In this document: positions 22,346 through 34,700 of the stretch, in pieces
Numbering within the stretch: position 1 is the stretch's first letter
How the letters are laid out: each line of letters opens with the position of its first letter
Assembly: GCA_947561395.2 (NCBI GenBank)
Contig: OX387185.1
Coordinates: 17,696,366 to 17,760,365 of the forward strand
Direction of reading: 5' to 3'
Origin: Buxus sempervirens
Taxonomy: Eukaryota > Streptophyta > Magnoliopsida > Buxales > Buxaceae
DNA length: 64,000 nucleotides
Notes under the pieces: generated by a model
Databases searched by the model: none
Told to the model about the DNA's origin: nothing
Seen by the model: the letters and a program-made list of their open reading frames with translations, nothing else
Translations under genes and position numbers: made by a program

Positions 22346-25076
22346 ATGGCTAGGAGTCGTTCCCGAGTTAGAGAGGAGGCTGACCCTGCTGATCAGCCCT
22401 CCAGTTCGCGGGCTCGGACAGAGGCGAGTTCCAGCGCCACCCTGTCGGAGCCGCTAGATGTCCCCCGAGAGAGCTCTGCTGAGGTAGGCTTTCAAAAATT
22501 TTTCTTTCTTTCTTCATTCTACTCTTCTTTCCCACACAACCTTCACATCTTTCTCTTGAATACTAGCCCGTGCTTGCACCGGCTAGGGGTCGAGGCAGAG
22601 GCAGAGGCCGGGTTCAGGATCAGGCCCTTGAGGGCGAGAGAGGCCGTGGTAGAGGCCGAGGCAGAGCCAGAGATACGGCTCAGGAGGGGGTTGCTGTGGC
22701 TCTGGCCGGGGTCTCTGAGGAGTTGAGGGCCTCTGTTCAGGATACAGAGCTCCTCCATGGCTTGGATAGCCACCCCTCCATGTGCATCAGGGCTGATGTG
22801 CCGCTTCCGTACCACTCCTCTCATCTGCGAGGCAGCTGGGGCAGATTTAGTGAGTTAGCACAGTCATTGTCTCCGGCACTCAGGCGGGAGTTTGGGAGAT
22901 GTCATCTGGACCACTTTCTTAGCATCCCATCCTTCAGAGCTGACCGTCCACTCATCTTTGCCATGATGGAGAGATATTTCCCAGAGACGCAGTCGTTTCA
23001 TTTGCCGGACGTGGAGCTGGGGATCCGCCCCTCGGATTTTGTGATGATTACTGGTATTCCGTTGACGGGGCGGACCATCATCTTGGAGCGGCCTTCTGCG
23101 GAGGATATGGGACTTCTTCTGGGATATCAGGCCCTGCCTCCTACTGCTTGGGATGGGCGGAGTGGCCGGCTCTCCATTAGTTGGCTGCGGGAGAGTCTGG
23201 CTCAACATTTCGAGAGGAGGCATGAGACCATCTCTGTGGAGGATGCAGCCTTTGCACCGATCTTCCGACATGTATTCCTGCTAATGTTGGGGAGCTGCTT
23301 CTTCCCGGAGGATACCACCGGTGTCAGCCCACTTTTCTTGGATGCCTTGAGAGATTTCCATCAGACCCGCCAGCTGGCATGGGGTCGGCTGATCTATGGT
23401 ACCATCTTGGCCGGGCTGTGCCGAGCGGTTCGAGGCTTAGCATCTCCGAGAGGTGATGGAGTCAGCAGCCGGTTCTTCTGGCAGATTCTACAGGTATTGC
23501 ATTCATCTGTCTGGTTTAATTCCTTAGGCTTTATCTTTTCTTGACTGATTTTTCTTTTGCCAGGTGTTCATGTACACCTATATGACCTTCTTCCGCCCCT
23601 CCCCGGTTCCTGAGGTTGCGGATTTCCCTGTGGCCCTGTGATGGTCGGCCCAGGTTCGAGATGCTGATAGGAGCCAGCCTCGTACTGCCCGGGTGCACTT
23701 AGACCGTGCCCGCCGATCTGATGTAAGTCCTCTATTTTTTTTCTTTTATTTCCTTTCCTGTATCTTGACTGTATCTGACCACTTTGCTTCTTTGCAGCTC
23801 ATTCTATCCCGTCCAGATGACGTGGATGTCGGAGTTGCCCGTGAGATGGCAGTACAGGATGCTTTTGAGAGAGATCTCCGACGTCAGCCTTACCAGTGCT
23901 TCCTTGGGAGGCTTGGTAGGGTGATGTACTTGGGAGAGCGCCTGTACTTCCAGCACACTGGCGCACTTCGCATCCCCGTCCCTCCTCCTGCTGTGGGTCC
24001 CGATACTCTCCTTCCTGGCTTCGATGTGGATCAGTTCGATCATTTCCTGGATGCCGAGGGGCTCACAGTAGCCGGAGATTATGACGAGTGGTTCCAGGGA
24101 GTATCTATCGGATGCTTGATGGATCGACCTACTCGTGCCGGGGTGACAGAGATCGGCGGGATCCGTATCCGGATCCACGAGGACACGGTAAGCCTTGTAC
24201 TCTTCCCATTTTTATCTTCTTTTCCTTCCTTATGCATTTCTGACCACGCTTCCGTTCTTGTTGGCAGGTACACGAGCTGAACTCCATTCGGGACCGGTTC
24301 GAGAGTCAGCGGGCTGCGATCGATGATATGATCGCGGAGCATGATGCGGTCGTGGCCCAGCGGGATGTCCGGATCAGGGAGCTGGAGGCCTTAGTTGCTG
24401 AGCTCCAGGCTAGACAAGTATCTGGCCTTCTCATATTTTCATTTCTTCCATTTTTCTATTTCTGCTATTCTGATGTGCTTGTTTGCCTTGTGCAGGGCTC
24501 GGTCCCAGATCAGGGTGCCTTCTTTGAGCATGATTTCCTTATTCCTGACCCATCTCCTGCTCGGGCCTCTGATCCTGTGGACGTCCCAGCTGCTGATCCT
24601 GGTGATGCTCCAGTGATGGTTCCTGAGCCAGAGGAGGTCCCTGCTGCCGACCCAGTGGCTCCTGCAGATGCCCCGGCTGTTCCAGTGATGGTTCATGAGC
24701 CGGAGGAGGTCCCTGCTGGTATGCTTTCCTTAGCTTCTTCTTTTTTTATACATTTCAGTATCCCAATTCCTGATTTTTTCCATTTTGTACAGATATTTCT
24801 GATCCTGGCCCTTCTTCTGATGCCGGGCCTTCTGGAGCTGCGGGAGCAGAGCCTGCTATGGTTGAGGGTCCAGTTGAGCCCGTACCTGCTGGGCCAGAGG
24901 TTTCCTCCCCAGATTCTGCTCCTGCTCTACCCCCAGACATCGAGGAGTATTGCCTGGAGTATCAGCTTCAGCAGGTGGTGGGTCGGCATCCTCGTCATGC
25001 AGCCGAGCGTATTCTTGCCTACTCTAGGGGCAGAGCGCTTCGAGGGAGAGGTCGTAGGGATGATCCTGCACAGTAG
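22346..25076 (+). pseudogene. Antisense plant mobile domain (PMD) gene of D, seven coding exons, near-whole
   Basis: The start ATG follows an intron acceptor directly (GTGTAG|ATG), as in the E copy. GT-AG boundaries suggest coding exons 22346-22483, 22567-23493, 23564-23722, 23798-24187, 24268-24417, 24496-24718 and 24793-25076. Exon 1 and the start of exon 2 are Ser/Arg then Arg-Gly rich. Exon 2 holds the PMD core: MMERYFPETQSFHLPDVELG is close to the family's 'ERW.PETHTFHLP.GE' signature, followed by a GIPLTG turn. Later exons encode a heptad-like segment, an acidic Pro/Val/Ala linker and an RG-rich C-terminus. Host PMD proteins (MAIN, MAIL1) are nuclear and affect transposon silencing; PMD genes are also known inside transposable elements. 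About one break. Role here unknown. Confidence 0.7.
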
Positions 25077-25287
25077 CAGTAGATTAGGATTTTTCCTTTT
25101 CATGTATTGATCTTATCATTCCTTGTACAAAAACTTGAATATATATATGAAAAAAACTTTTTATTCATTCTATCTTGTCTTGCACATCTTTTGTTCTCAA
25201 TTTTATGCAATTATGGCATGTAAGCAGGTAAAACAGGTAAAAAATTCGGATTTTTTCATCCTTAGCTCTTTTTTGCATTTTTCCTTG

Positions 25288-25448
25288 GTATCCGGTCTGA
25301 TATACCGGATACATTGATTGGTCTTTGTATCCGGTATGTCATACCGGATACTCGTTCCATCTTTTGTATCCGGTATACTTATCCGGATATGCATAAAGCC
25401 TTTTGTATCCGGTCTGAGTTACCGGATACGCTAAAAGATGCTATAAAT
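25288..25448 (+). promoter_or_regulatory. Promoter of D's antisense DUF7745 gene: TATCCGG words and TATA box
   Basis: Four facing pairs (TATCCGGT, TATCCGGTC, ACCGGATA, CCGGATA) fill 25288-25432 and are followed at once by TATAAAT (25442-25448). The layout repeats that of D's LTR promoter, on the opposite strand. Confidence 0.7.
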
Positions 25449-25557
25449 GCAACCAGCCTCGGGATTTGAGCATTTTTACGAGTTTTTGAGTGTAGAAACC
25501 CCCTTTTTCGCCTTTTTCTTCCTCCTCTTGAGTTCTAGCTTGCTCCCGTCACATCCA

Positions 25558-27264
25558 ATGGAATCCGGATCATCTTCTGGCCCATTATTGTCTGTCCACA
25601 CTGCCTCCCCTGCAAATCAGCCTTTTAGATCAAAACCCCCAAATCTCACTAGGTACAACCCTGTGGATTCCTTTTACACAAGGTGGGTTAACTCTATGAC
25701 CCTAGATGAGGAGAGGAGATGGGGTACTACCAATCTAGGCCATACCCTGCTCATTCCCAAGGTTCCCTTCAGGTGGGAGATTATAGAGGCCATGATTGGT
25801 CATTGGGTTCCTGACCTCAACTTGTTCCGTTTTGGGAACCATGAGATGACCCCAACCATTGAGGAGGTGGAAACCATCCTGGGCCTGAGGTTTGATGAGA
25901 AGGTGGTGAATCCACCTCTTAGGCCTAGTTACAAGAAGGAAGCTTCTACTTTTTTGGGCATAGGGAAGAAGGACTTGGGGGATTCTGACACCCTTTTGAC
26001 CCTATCTAAGGCTTTTTTGACTGAGAAGCTTTTGAGGGGAGAAGATAAGGAGGCCCGATTCAATGCGTTGACCCTGATAGTGGTCAACCAGTTGCTTTTC
26101 CCACGGGAGGATGACGAGGTGGACTTGGCCTTGATTTCCGTGATATGCTAGGTTAGGGAGCGGGAGAGGTTGGCCCCTATGATTTTAGCTGGGATATATC
26201 AGGCCTTAACCGACTGCTACAATAGGAAGTCGAAACGCTTCCTAGCATGTGCCCAGATCCTGCAGGTAAAAAAAATTTTTTTTTATTTTTATTTCTTCTT
26301 TCCTTGCTTTTTTGGCTTTCTTTTTGCCTTTCTTGCTTTTTTTTTTTTTTTTTTTGTGTGCTGACATATCTCCCTTCCTTTGCAGCTTTGGCTACTTGAT
26401 CATTTGAGCCAGATTGAAGAGATCAATCGACACTTCTTCCCGAGTCTGAAAGTCCCTCTCTTGATGAGCAACAGGGGGTGCCCCGATATTCCAGGGGGCA
26501 AACAGGGCTGGTTCACTTTCTTGGGCTCGCTTTAGGATGACCAGGTGAGGTGGCCTGGTACTTATCAGCCTAATGCGGAGACAGTGATTAGCTTCCGAGA
26601 CCGCAACTTTCTGATTCTAGCTGGCCTGAGGCATGCAGTGCTTTATCTTCCTCTGCGGGTCCTTCGTCAGTTCCGTGCGACCCAGGGGATTATCATCCCA
26701 TGTGGATATGAGGATCGTCTTGGGCCCCTTTCTATGAAGCTGAATGCCTGGTTGATGAAGGAGTGGTCCTATGTCCGCTTCATGCATGGTCCAGTCTTCT
26801 CAGAAGCCCATGTGAAGGATTATCTCTTCTGGATCAAGGAGCAGATACAGACTCAGGCCCCAGTACCCGAAGATCCTCCTGTAGTCTTGGCTCCCACTTA
26901 TGAGGACATTCTAGAGTCTGAGCGGGCTTCTCATAAGCGGCTTCAGCAGATATGGGTACGGGAGGCCCAGGAGCTCAGGATACAGGGCGCTTATCTGGAG
27001 AGGCAGCTTGAGGAGCAGATCTCACGCCGTATTGCCGTGGAAGAGAAGCTGGAGGAGCAAAGGCAGGCCCGTCGCTTCGAGGTCCGTATGATCCGGCAGA
27101 AGTACCAGGATACTTTGGCCAGCCTTAGGAGTATGCGGATCAAGCAAGCCCTTTCAGATGAGGTCATTTCCTTCTTGAGTGATCCCGCTGCAGAGGGGGC
27201 TTCAGGAGTCATTGCAGCTCAGGCAGCTCGGATTCGGGAGCTTGAGGAGCGGCTAGGGGACTAG
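25558..27264 (+). pseudogene. Antisense DUF7745 / girdin-like gene of D
   Basis: The ATG at 25558 (MESGSSSG) is preferred over an upstream in-frame ATG that overlaps the TATA box. One intron is seen (26266-26385, CAG|GTAAAA to TTTGCAG). The N-terminal half has the DUF7745 pattern found in plant 'girdin-like' proteins: a conserved IGHW..DLNLFRFG segment, then the MTPTIEEVE motif. The second exon continues with LWLLDHL and a long Glu/Arg/Gln-rich coiled coil near the C-terminus (about 26900-27260). A polyadenylation-like AATAAA follows near 27341. Looks lightly broken, about two breaks. Function of the family is unknown. Confidence 0.65.
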
Positions 27265-27720
27265 CTTTATTTCCTGCACATTTTTCATTCCTTTGTACAA
27301 AATTGAACTCCAATAGTGGAAATACAAAGGATTTAATTCAAAATAAAGTTTTTATATTCTTGGCCTCAGAATGCTCAGATGCTTGTAAAAACAAAGGTTT
27401 TATGAAAAGTATTTGATTTATCATCACTGGCCAAAGTATAATTTTTCCTTTTTATATTTTTTTTGTATTTTTTGAAATTTGGTCCATGCACTTAATCACC
27501 TATAATTAAAGGAATTAAAACCAGGTTAAATAATGAAAAGGGTAGTCCACAAAATACTGAGGGCTCAGAACCGTCCATCTTAGGACCTTTAAAGTCATCC
27601 CCAACTGCCAAAACTGCCCCATTCTGCTCATGCCAACTTTGCTTAATGCTCAGATCCCCATGATCAACTCAACCTCTGATTTTCTTTCATTTTTCTTATT
27701 TTTTCCTTTTTTTTTCTTTT

Positions 27721-27885
27721 TGCCAATATTGCCCCTAGCGCCAGTTACGGTTTTCACTAGGGCCGGCTTCTGAATTCCGTCATCACCCATCTTACTCTGA
27801 TATTTGAATGAACAAGCTAAGATCACCGAGGGCTTAAAAATAGGATGAAATAAAGGCTAGGCTCAGTTTATGAAAGAAAGGGTAT
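27721..27885 (-). other. Conserved non-coding block downstream of pol (D copy)
   Basis: Minus-strand match to 321-498 and 7361-7535. In element sense it reads CTTTCTTTCATAA, then TTTCATCCTA, GTGATGACGGAATTC and CTAGTGAAAACC. It lies between the end of pol and the end of the antisense gene, so transcripts from both strands could cover it. Confidence 0.7.
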
Positions 27886-28204
27886 TAAAGGCCCAAAATT
27901 TTTCAAGTGCGGAGATAGGTCAACCGGATTTACGGTCATGATAAATTTAACCATTTTTCCCCAAATTGCATTTTTTGCATTTTTTTTTTCACACTTGGCT
28001 TTCATTTGCCATTTCCATTGCTTTTCCTCTCTTTTTCTTTTTCTTTCCTTACTTTGCCCCAATTTGTTTTGCCCCAATTTAAGACTGTAAATCCAGTTTG
28101 GGTTTATCAAAGAAACGAACCGGCTCAACTTGGCTAGACTAGGGATTTGAATTTTGAAGGAAATAAAGAAAAATGGCATCGGATCCTTTCCTAGAAATAT
28201 TCAC

Positions 28205-31200
28205 TCAAGGAAAATACCTTTTTACCGCATCAGAGTTAATGGGCTCAGGAAAATCTGACCCATCCATTTCTGCTAAGATGAGTGCGCCCCCTGACAGGAC
28301 TTTCTTGATGACATATGGGCCTTCCCAATTGGGCTTGAACTTACCACGAGGGTCTTCCAAAAATGGTAGAATTTTCTTTAGCACTAAGTTTCCTTCTTGG
28401 AAAGTTCTGGGCCTCACTTTCTTATTGTAAGCCCGGGCCATTCTCTTCTGGTACAACTGTCCATGGCAAAGCGCTTTCAACCGCTTTTCTTCTATCAGGT
28501 TAAGTTGATCATGTCTTGACTGGACCCATTCGGCTTCTTCTAGTTCTGCTTCCATGAGCACTCGGAGTGAGGGGATCTCTACTTCCACGGGCAAGACTGC
28601 TTCCATCCCATAGACTAGGGAGTACGGGGTTGCCCCAGTTGAAGTCCGGATCGAGGTTCTGTATGCATGCAGAGCAAGTGGTAGCATTTCATGCCAATCT
28701 TTGTAACTTACTACCATCTTCTGAATGATTTTCTTTATATTCTTGTTTGCTGCTTCCACTGCCCCATTCATCTTTGGCCTGTACGGAGCTGACTTATGGT
28801 GGGTGATCTGAAACTGCTCACACATTTTCTTCATGTCCTTGTTCTTAATATTTGAAGCATTGTCTGATACTATGGCACTTGGCAGTCCATAGCGACAAAT
28901 GATATTGTGCTTCAAAAATTTAATAACATGGTTGCTTGTGATATTTGCGTATGACGCTGCTTCTACCCATTTAGTGAAGTAGTCAATCGCCACCAAGATG
29001 AATCTGTGCCCGTTCGATGCCTTAGGGGAGATCATGCCGATGACATCTATGCCCCACATAGAGAAGGGCCAGGGTGATGTCATGTTGTGCAGCTCACCTG
29101 GGGGTGCATGCTTGTTATCTGCATAGATTTGACATTGATGGCACCTCCTGACATGTATACAGCAATCATGCTCCATGGTTGTCCAGTAGTATCCCAGCCT
29201 CAAGATCTTCTTTGCCAACATGTGCCCACTCATATGGGGCCCACAGACTCCTCCATGTACGGTCTCGATCAGCCTTTCTGATTCAGCCTTGGCAACACAT
29301 CTTAGCAGAATATCGTTATGTGACCTCTTGTACACATGTCCACCACTCAGCAAAAACTGACCTGCCAATCTCTGTATTGTCCTCTTCTCAGTAGCAGTGG
29401 CATTTTCTGGCAAACTACGATTATTCAAGAAGTTCTTGATATCCTGAAACCATGGTGCTTCTTCTTCTGGTGCTCCCTCTAGAACGAGACAATAATCCGG
29501 TTCATCTCTAACCTCAATTTCCAGCGGTCTGATGGCTACTCCTTCTGGTATGCTGACCATTGAAGCCAAGGTTGCTAGAGCATTTGCAAACTGATTTTTG
29601 GCCCTTGGCATATAGTTGAAGGAGATTCGAGTGAAATTTGTGCTTATTTCTTCCAAGTACTGGTGATAGGGGATCAATTTGTGATCCTTTGTTTTCCACT
29701 CACCAGTTGTTTGGAAGATGATAAGACTCGAATCCCTGTATACATCAAGTTCCTCTACTCCATGATCCATGGCTGCTTGCAATCCAATTATGCATGCCTC
29801 ATATTCTGCTATGTTATTGGTGCACTGGAATCTCAGCTTTACTGCAATTGGGATATGTGAACCATCTGGTTTAACCAAGACTGCCCCTATTCCGTTCCCA
29901 TTCATATTGGCGGCCCCATCGAAGAACATCTGCCAAGAACTCTCACTGTCCTCCTCTTCAGTGTACAGAATTGCCTCATCTGGGAAGTTGGTCTTCAAGG
30001 GTTGATATTCTGGCAGAGGATGTGCAGCCAGGTGATCAGCTATGGCTTGACCCTTGATCGCCTTCTGGGTGATGTATGTGAGGTCAAACTTGGACAGTAG
30101 TAGTTGCCACTTTGCCGTCCTGCCAGTCAGTGCCGGTTTCTCAAATAAATATTTCAGCGGGTCCATCCGGGATATCAATAGTGTGGAGTGACTAAGGAAA
30201 TAATGCCTTAGCCTCTGAGTGGCCCACACTAGAGCACAGCAAGTCTTCTCCAATGATGAGTACTTAGCTTCATATTCTGTGAATTTTTTACTCAGATAGT
30301 AAATTGCCCTTTCTTTTCTACCAGTCTCATCATGTTGCCCCAAGACACATCCCATTGACGTTTCCAATACTGACAAGTACAGGATCAGTGGTCTTCCTGG
30401 AGTTGGTGGCACTAGTACCGGCGGGTTCAGCAAATACCTCTTTATTGTATCAAACGCCTGCTGGCAGTCCTCATTCCAGACCGTCGGGTTATCTTTCCTC
30501 AAAAGTTTGAAAATTGGTTCACAGATAGCAGTGAGTTGTGCTATGAACCGGCTTATGTATTGAATCCTCCCAAGAAAACCACGAACCTCCTTCTCGGTTC
30601 TGGGTGCTGGCATTTCAATTATGGCCTTGGCTTTAGCCGGGTCAATTTCAATTCCTCTTCGGCTCACTATAAACCCCAGTAGTTTCCCTGATGTAGCCCC
30701 AAAGACGCACTTAGCCGGGTTAAGCCGTAGACTGTACTTCCTGAGCCGATCAAACACTCTCTTCAGATTGATCAAGTGGTCCTCCTCTTTGCATGATTTG
30801 GCAATCATATCATCCACGTAGACCTCCATCTCCTTTTGGATCATGTCATGAAATAGTGCAGTCATGGCCCGCTGGTATGTTGCCCCAGCGTTCTTAAGCC
30901 CAAACGGCATGACTGTGTAGTGGAATGTGCTCCAAGGTGTGATAAATGCCGTTTTTTCTTGATCCTCCTTAGCCATCTTGATCTGATTATATCCCGAGAA
31001 ACCATCCATGAAGGAAAACAGGCTATGTACCGCAGTATTATCAACCAGAATGTCGATGTGTGGAAGCGGAAAATCGTCCTTTGGGCTTGCCCTGTTCAAG
31101 TCTCTATAATCCACGCACATTCGGACCTTCCCGTCCTTCTTTGGTACCGGCACTATGTTTGCGAGCCACTCCGGGTACGTAGAGACTGCCAAAAATCCGG

Positions 31201-31393
31201 CTTGGAACTGTTTGACCACTTCATCCTTGACCTTCAAAGTCCACTCAGGTTTCAATCTTCTCAGCTTCTGCTTAATCGGCTTAACCCCTGGTAAAATCGG
31301 CAACTTATGCACCACCATGTCCATGTCCAACCCCGGCATGTCCCGATATGACCAAGCGAACACATCTTTGTAGTCTGCCAAGAATTGTGACAT
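28205..31393 (-). CDS. D pol: RT, RNase H, second RNase H, integrase (1062 aa, open)
   Basis: Approximate residues: RT 40-230 with YVDD near 191; gypsy RNase H about 330-450; second, archaeal-type RNase H from ~487 (MFFDGA, then AEYEAC and DSSLI), the hallmark of the Tat lineage; integrase zinc region (H-H-C-C) about 711-755; integrase core with D in WGIDVIG (~778), D in VSDNAS (~843) and E in GAVEAA (~876); C-terminal domain to 1062. The protein makes the cDNA and inserts it. The frame is open over its length. Its relation to gag-pro upstream is likely by splicing or read-through, as known in Ogre/Tat elements. Confidence 0.93.
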   Translation of the reverse strand: MSQFLADYKDVFAWSYRDMPGLDMDMVVHKLPILPGVKPIKQKLRRLKPEWTLKVKDEVVKQFQAGFLAVSTYPEWLANIVPVPKKDGKVRMCVDYRDLNRASPKDDFPLPHIDILVDNTAVHSLFSFMDGFSGYNQIKMAKEDQEKTAFITPWSTFHYTVMPFGLKNAGATYQRAMTALFHDMIQKEMEVYVDDMIAKSCKEEDHLINLKRVFDRLRKYSLRLNPAKCVFGATSGKLLGFIVSRRGIEIDPAKAKAIIEMPAPRTEKEVRGFLGRIQYISRFIAQLTAICEPIFKLLRKDNPTVWNEDCQQAFDTIKRYLLNPPVLVPPTPGRPLILYLSVLETSMGCVLGQHDETGRKERAIYYLSKKFTEYEAKYSSLEKTCCALVWATQRLRHYFLSHSTLLISRMDPLKYLFEKPALTGRTAKWQLLLSKFDLTYITQKAIKGQAIADHLAAHPLPEYQPLKTNFPDEAILYTEEEDSESSWQMFFDGAANMNGNGIGAVLVKPDGSHIPIAVKLRFQCTNNIAEYEACIIGLQAAMDHGVEELDVYRDSSLIIFQTTGEWKTKDHKLIPYHQYLEEISTNFTRISFNYMPRAKNQFANALATLASMVSIPEGVAIRPLEIEVRDEPDYCLVLEGAPEEEAPWFQDIKNFLNNRSLPENATATEKRTIQRLAGQFLLSGGHVYKRSHNDILLRCVAKAESERLIETVHGGVCGPHMSGHMLAKKILRLGYYWTTMEHDCCIHVRRCHQCQIYADNKHAPPGELHNMTSPWPFSMWGIDVIGMISPKASNGHRFILVAIDYFTKWVEAASYANITSNHVIKFLKHNIICRYGLPSAIVSDNASNIKNKDMKKMCEQFQITHHKSAPYRPKMNGAVEAANKNIKKIIQKMVVSYKDWHEMLPLALHAYRTSIRTSTGATPYSLVYGMEAVLPVEVEIPSLRVLMEAELEEAEWVQSRHDQLNLIEEKRLKALCHGQLYQKRMARAYNKKVRPRTFQEGNLVLKKILPFLEDPRGKFKPNWEGPYVIKKVLSGGALILAEMDGSDFPEPINSDAVKRYFP

Positions 31394-31791
31394 TTCATTT
31401 TTCTACACATCAGACAAGCATGACCCGATTTTTACAATTTTTGGGTCATCTTTGGTCCCAAGGTTTATGGATATGGTCTCCTCAATATTAGGTTGGACCC
31501 CCTTTTCATGACGTTCCAATTGGTATTCAATTTCTTTTGGAACGTCTTCTTCTTCGACCTCGGTCTCTTCTTCGACCCCCATGAGATCAAAGTCGAGCTC
31601 AAGGTCGAAGTCATATTCAACCTGGTCCAATTCGGTCTGATTATATGGTTCATAAGTGGTTTGGACCTTTTTGAAAAATTTAAACTTTCTAGAAAAAATA
31701 GAAAAATCTTTTTGGGTTTTTTGTGGGCCTTCTAAACATAATTCCCCTGAAGACGAAGGCCCATTAGAACCTTCAGGGAAATGGCATTCCA
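31394..31791 (-). other. Acidic linker between D's gag-pro and pol frames
   Basis: About 400 bases coding-like in composition and rich in Glu/Asp codons. The same linker is recognisable in C at about 41780-42140. It probably lies within the gag-pro-pol precursor, but how it is expressed cannot be seen. Confidence 0.5.
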
Positions 31792-34700
31792 CTATTGGAG
31801 TTTTTTTTTGGAAGCCGCGTTAGTTTGCCGAACAAACGCTGCTTCAAAGGTAAGGGGAGTTTCCTCCCAATTGTTCATTACAAAATTTTGGGGAGCAGGG
31901 GAAATAGGGAAAGCCTGCTCCTCAAGCCCAGCATCCGATGCCATCATCACCGGGTGGGTACTGCCCTTTTCTGCTACGGGGCCCAATCCAGAATTGACCT
32001 TGTCTGGAATCTTTACTGCGGCCCAGTCAATAAATGGCAGTTCCATGTCACTGTCAGTCTTTTCGCCTTCAGTCATGGCGAAGAAGGCACCAACATCTTC
32101 AGAAAAGTCCACCTGCTGCTCGGGCTGTGGCCCAGGCCCATCTGCTGCTCCCAGTATTGGAGAAGGGTTATAGGGTTGTAGGGCCGAGACAACAGGCTTC
32201 TGAAATGGGTTGACATTTCGGTATGGGGGTTTGGACTGGTCTATGGGAGGAGAAATTTGGATTATGTAGGAGGGTTTTGGGAAGTTCACCCTCAGATGCG
32301 GGAGTTTTCCTTTGCTTCTGCTCTCCCCTTCTTCATGTTCCATTCTTCTCCAGCCTCTGGGCTTGAAGCCCAACCCTACCTTGGGGATCAGTTTCTTAGC
32401 CGTGATTGGCTCCACCATCCCCTGCAGATTGATCCCCAGGCCTTTCCCTGGGTGAAAGTGGTATTTCTCCATCACTTTCTTAACCATTTTTTCTGCAGTG
32501 GTCCCTTTTTCCTTCTTTTTATCACACCCCCCAGGTATGTAATTGACCGCCTCAAATTGAAATGAGTGGAATGCAATCTTGTCGATAGTTAGGTCCACAT
32601 TGATCAAGGGTACATCAGGTGACACGATGGGCGGCACCAAGTTTTCGGCTAGGACTGTTATCACCCTTTGCCCTCTTATGTACTTCACTCTTTGGTGGAG
32701 CGTGGATGGTATTGCCCTAGCTGAATGTATCCACGGCCTTCCTAGGAGCAGATTGAAGGCTGCGGGTATATCCATCACCTCAAATGTGATGTTAAAGATA
32801 TTCGGCCCAATTGTGACCGGCAGTTCAATCTCCCCTAGGGAGTGGGTCTTGGAGCTATCAAAAGCCCTTACTATCCGCCCATTTCGTTTTATCCTTGACT
32901 GGTCCAGACCCAGCTTGGTAAAAGTGATTAACGGGCAAACGTTTAACGCTGACCCGTTGTCGATTAAAACCCGTGCAACCATGCAGCCCTTACAAAGCAC
33001 AGTGATGTGCAAAGGGTCCACATGATAACACCCACCTGGGCTGATCTCACCCTCTGAGAAACTTATCACATTATGTGACAAGATTCGACCAACCATTTTA
33101 CCAAGCTGGTCCGGATCAATGGTCTGGGATACATGTGCACTCTGTAGCACCCTTAACAATGCATCTCTGTGCTTTTCAGAATTCAGCAAGAGGCCCAGTA
33201 TTGAAATCTGGGCCGGGACCTTGTTTAGCTGATCCACAAGATTGAATTCACTCTTCTTTATTATTTTTATGAGGTCGGCTGCCTCATTTTCTGCACCCTG
33301 GGGGGTGTCTTCTCCCACTTTATTTTTTCCTTTCTGTTTTCTTTTTTCTTCATTTTCTTTTTCTATTTTTTCTTTTTCTACTTCTGTCTCTTTTTCTTTC
33401 TCTTCACCCCCTACACATCTCCCTGACCTCGTCATGAGGTTCACCTCCTCCTGGTTCGGGTTTCTAACCGCTGGAACCGTAGCCATGATTCCCTCGCTGT
33501 AGTTCCATGGTACAGCGGCCTCTGAATAGGCTAATTTAGGGATGTCAACCACTAGTGGCTGGAGTTTGGACCGGGATGTATGGGCCGGTTTAGGGATAGT
33601 TTGGGCTGGCTGCACATTTACAACCAGGGGTTGAAGTTTGGATTTGGTGGGGACAGAAGAAGTGATGGAAGCAGTGGTGGGGTCAAGATTGATGACCAGT
33701 GGAGCCTTAGACGGCTTGGATGGGGAACAAGTGGGTGGACTGCAATTGAAGACCAATGGGGGTCTTGCAGTATTCATCTGGGCCATGAGTGAAGAGACCC
33801 GGTTTAGAGAGGAACTTATGTCCTCAGCAGCAAGATTATTATTATTTTTTTGGGAGACCATGTTGATCTCCTCCTCTTCCTCTTCTTGGAAGAAACGGAC
33901 CTGGACAGTGGTCCCTACTGGTGCTATAAGCTGTGATGGGTCAAAGGCCCTTCTGGTGGTGGATATGGCCGTGATGGAGTTGGATGGGCCTGCCCCATTA
34001 TGGTAAGGCAGAGGGTTCTGCCCAATATCATTCCCGGACGGGGCCGGTGCAGCAGTGTTGAACACCAAGGCCTTCTGGTCCAACAGGTCCTGGACCGCAT
34101 GCTTCAGCACCCAGCAGTTATCAGTAGAATGCCCCGGTGCACCCATGTGGAAATCACAGGTGACCGATGTGTCAAAATTTCTCCCCCTGGTGGCATTCGG
34201 GTTGGGCTCTTTCAGAATCAAGTATTCACCCTTTAGCAGGGTTGGCAATAGTTGGGAAAGAGATATGGGTAGAGGGGTCAAAACCCGGTTCTTTCTGTTG
34301 GCTAACCAGGCCTCTCTTTCCTCCCTGGTAAAGGTCCTCCTTGGGTTTGCTGGTACAGAGGGAGTGAAATTGACATTCTGCGGGCTCTGATAAGACTGCT
34401 GGGCTTGTTGAGCCTGCTGGGGTTGCTGGGGTACAGAGATGTTGACGTGCAGTGGCTTCTTGGCTGGAGGAGCCTGGACCAGGTTCACCTCTCCTTCTTT
34501 TCGGGCCCCTGTCTTCTTGAACCCAGTTCCCTTCTTTTGGGCCATGGAGGCCGAGGAATCAGACTGCCCAGTCAGAGTAGAGTAGTCTATCAGCCTTCCT
34601 GACCTGACCCCTTCCTCGATCCGGTCCGCCACCTGCACTAGGGCTGCAAAGTTGGTGGTGATCTGACCCACCAGATGGTTGTAGAAGGGCTGGCCCAGTG

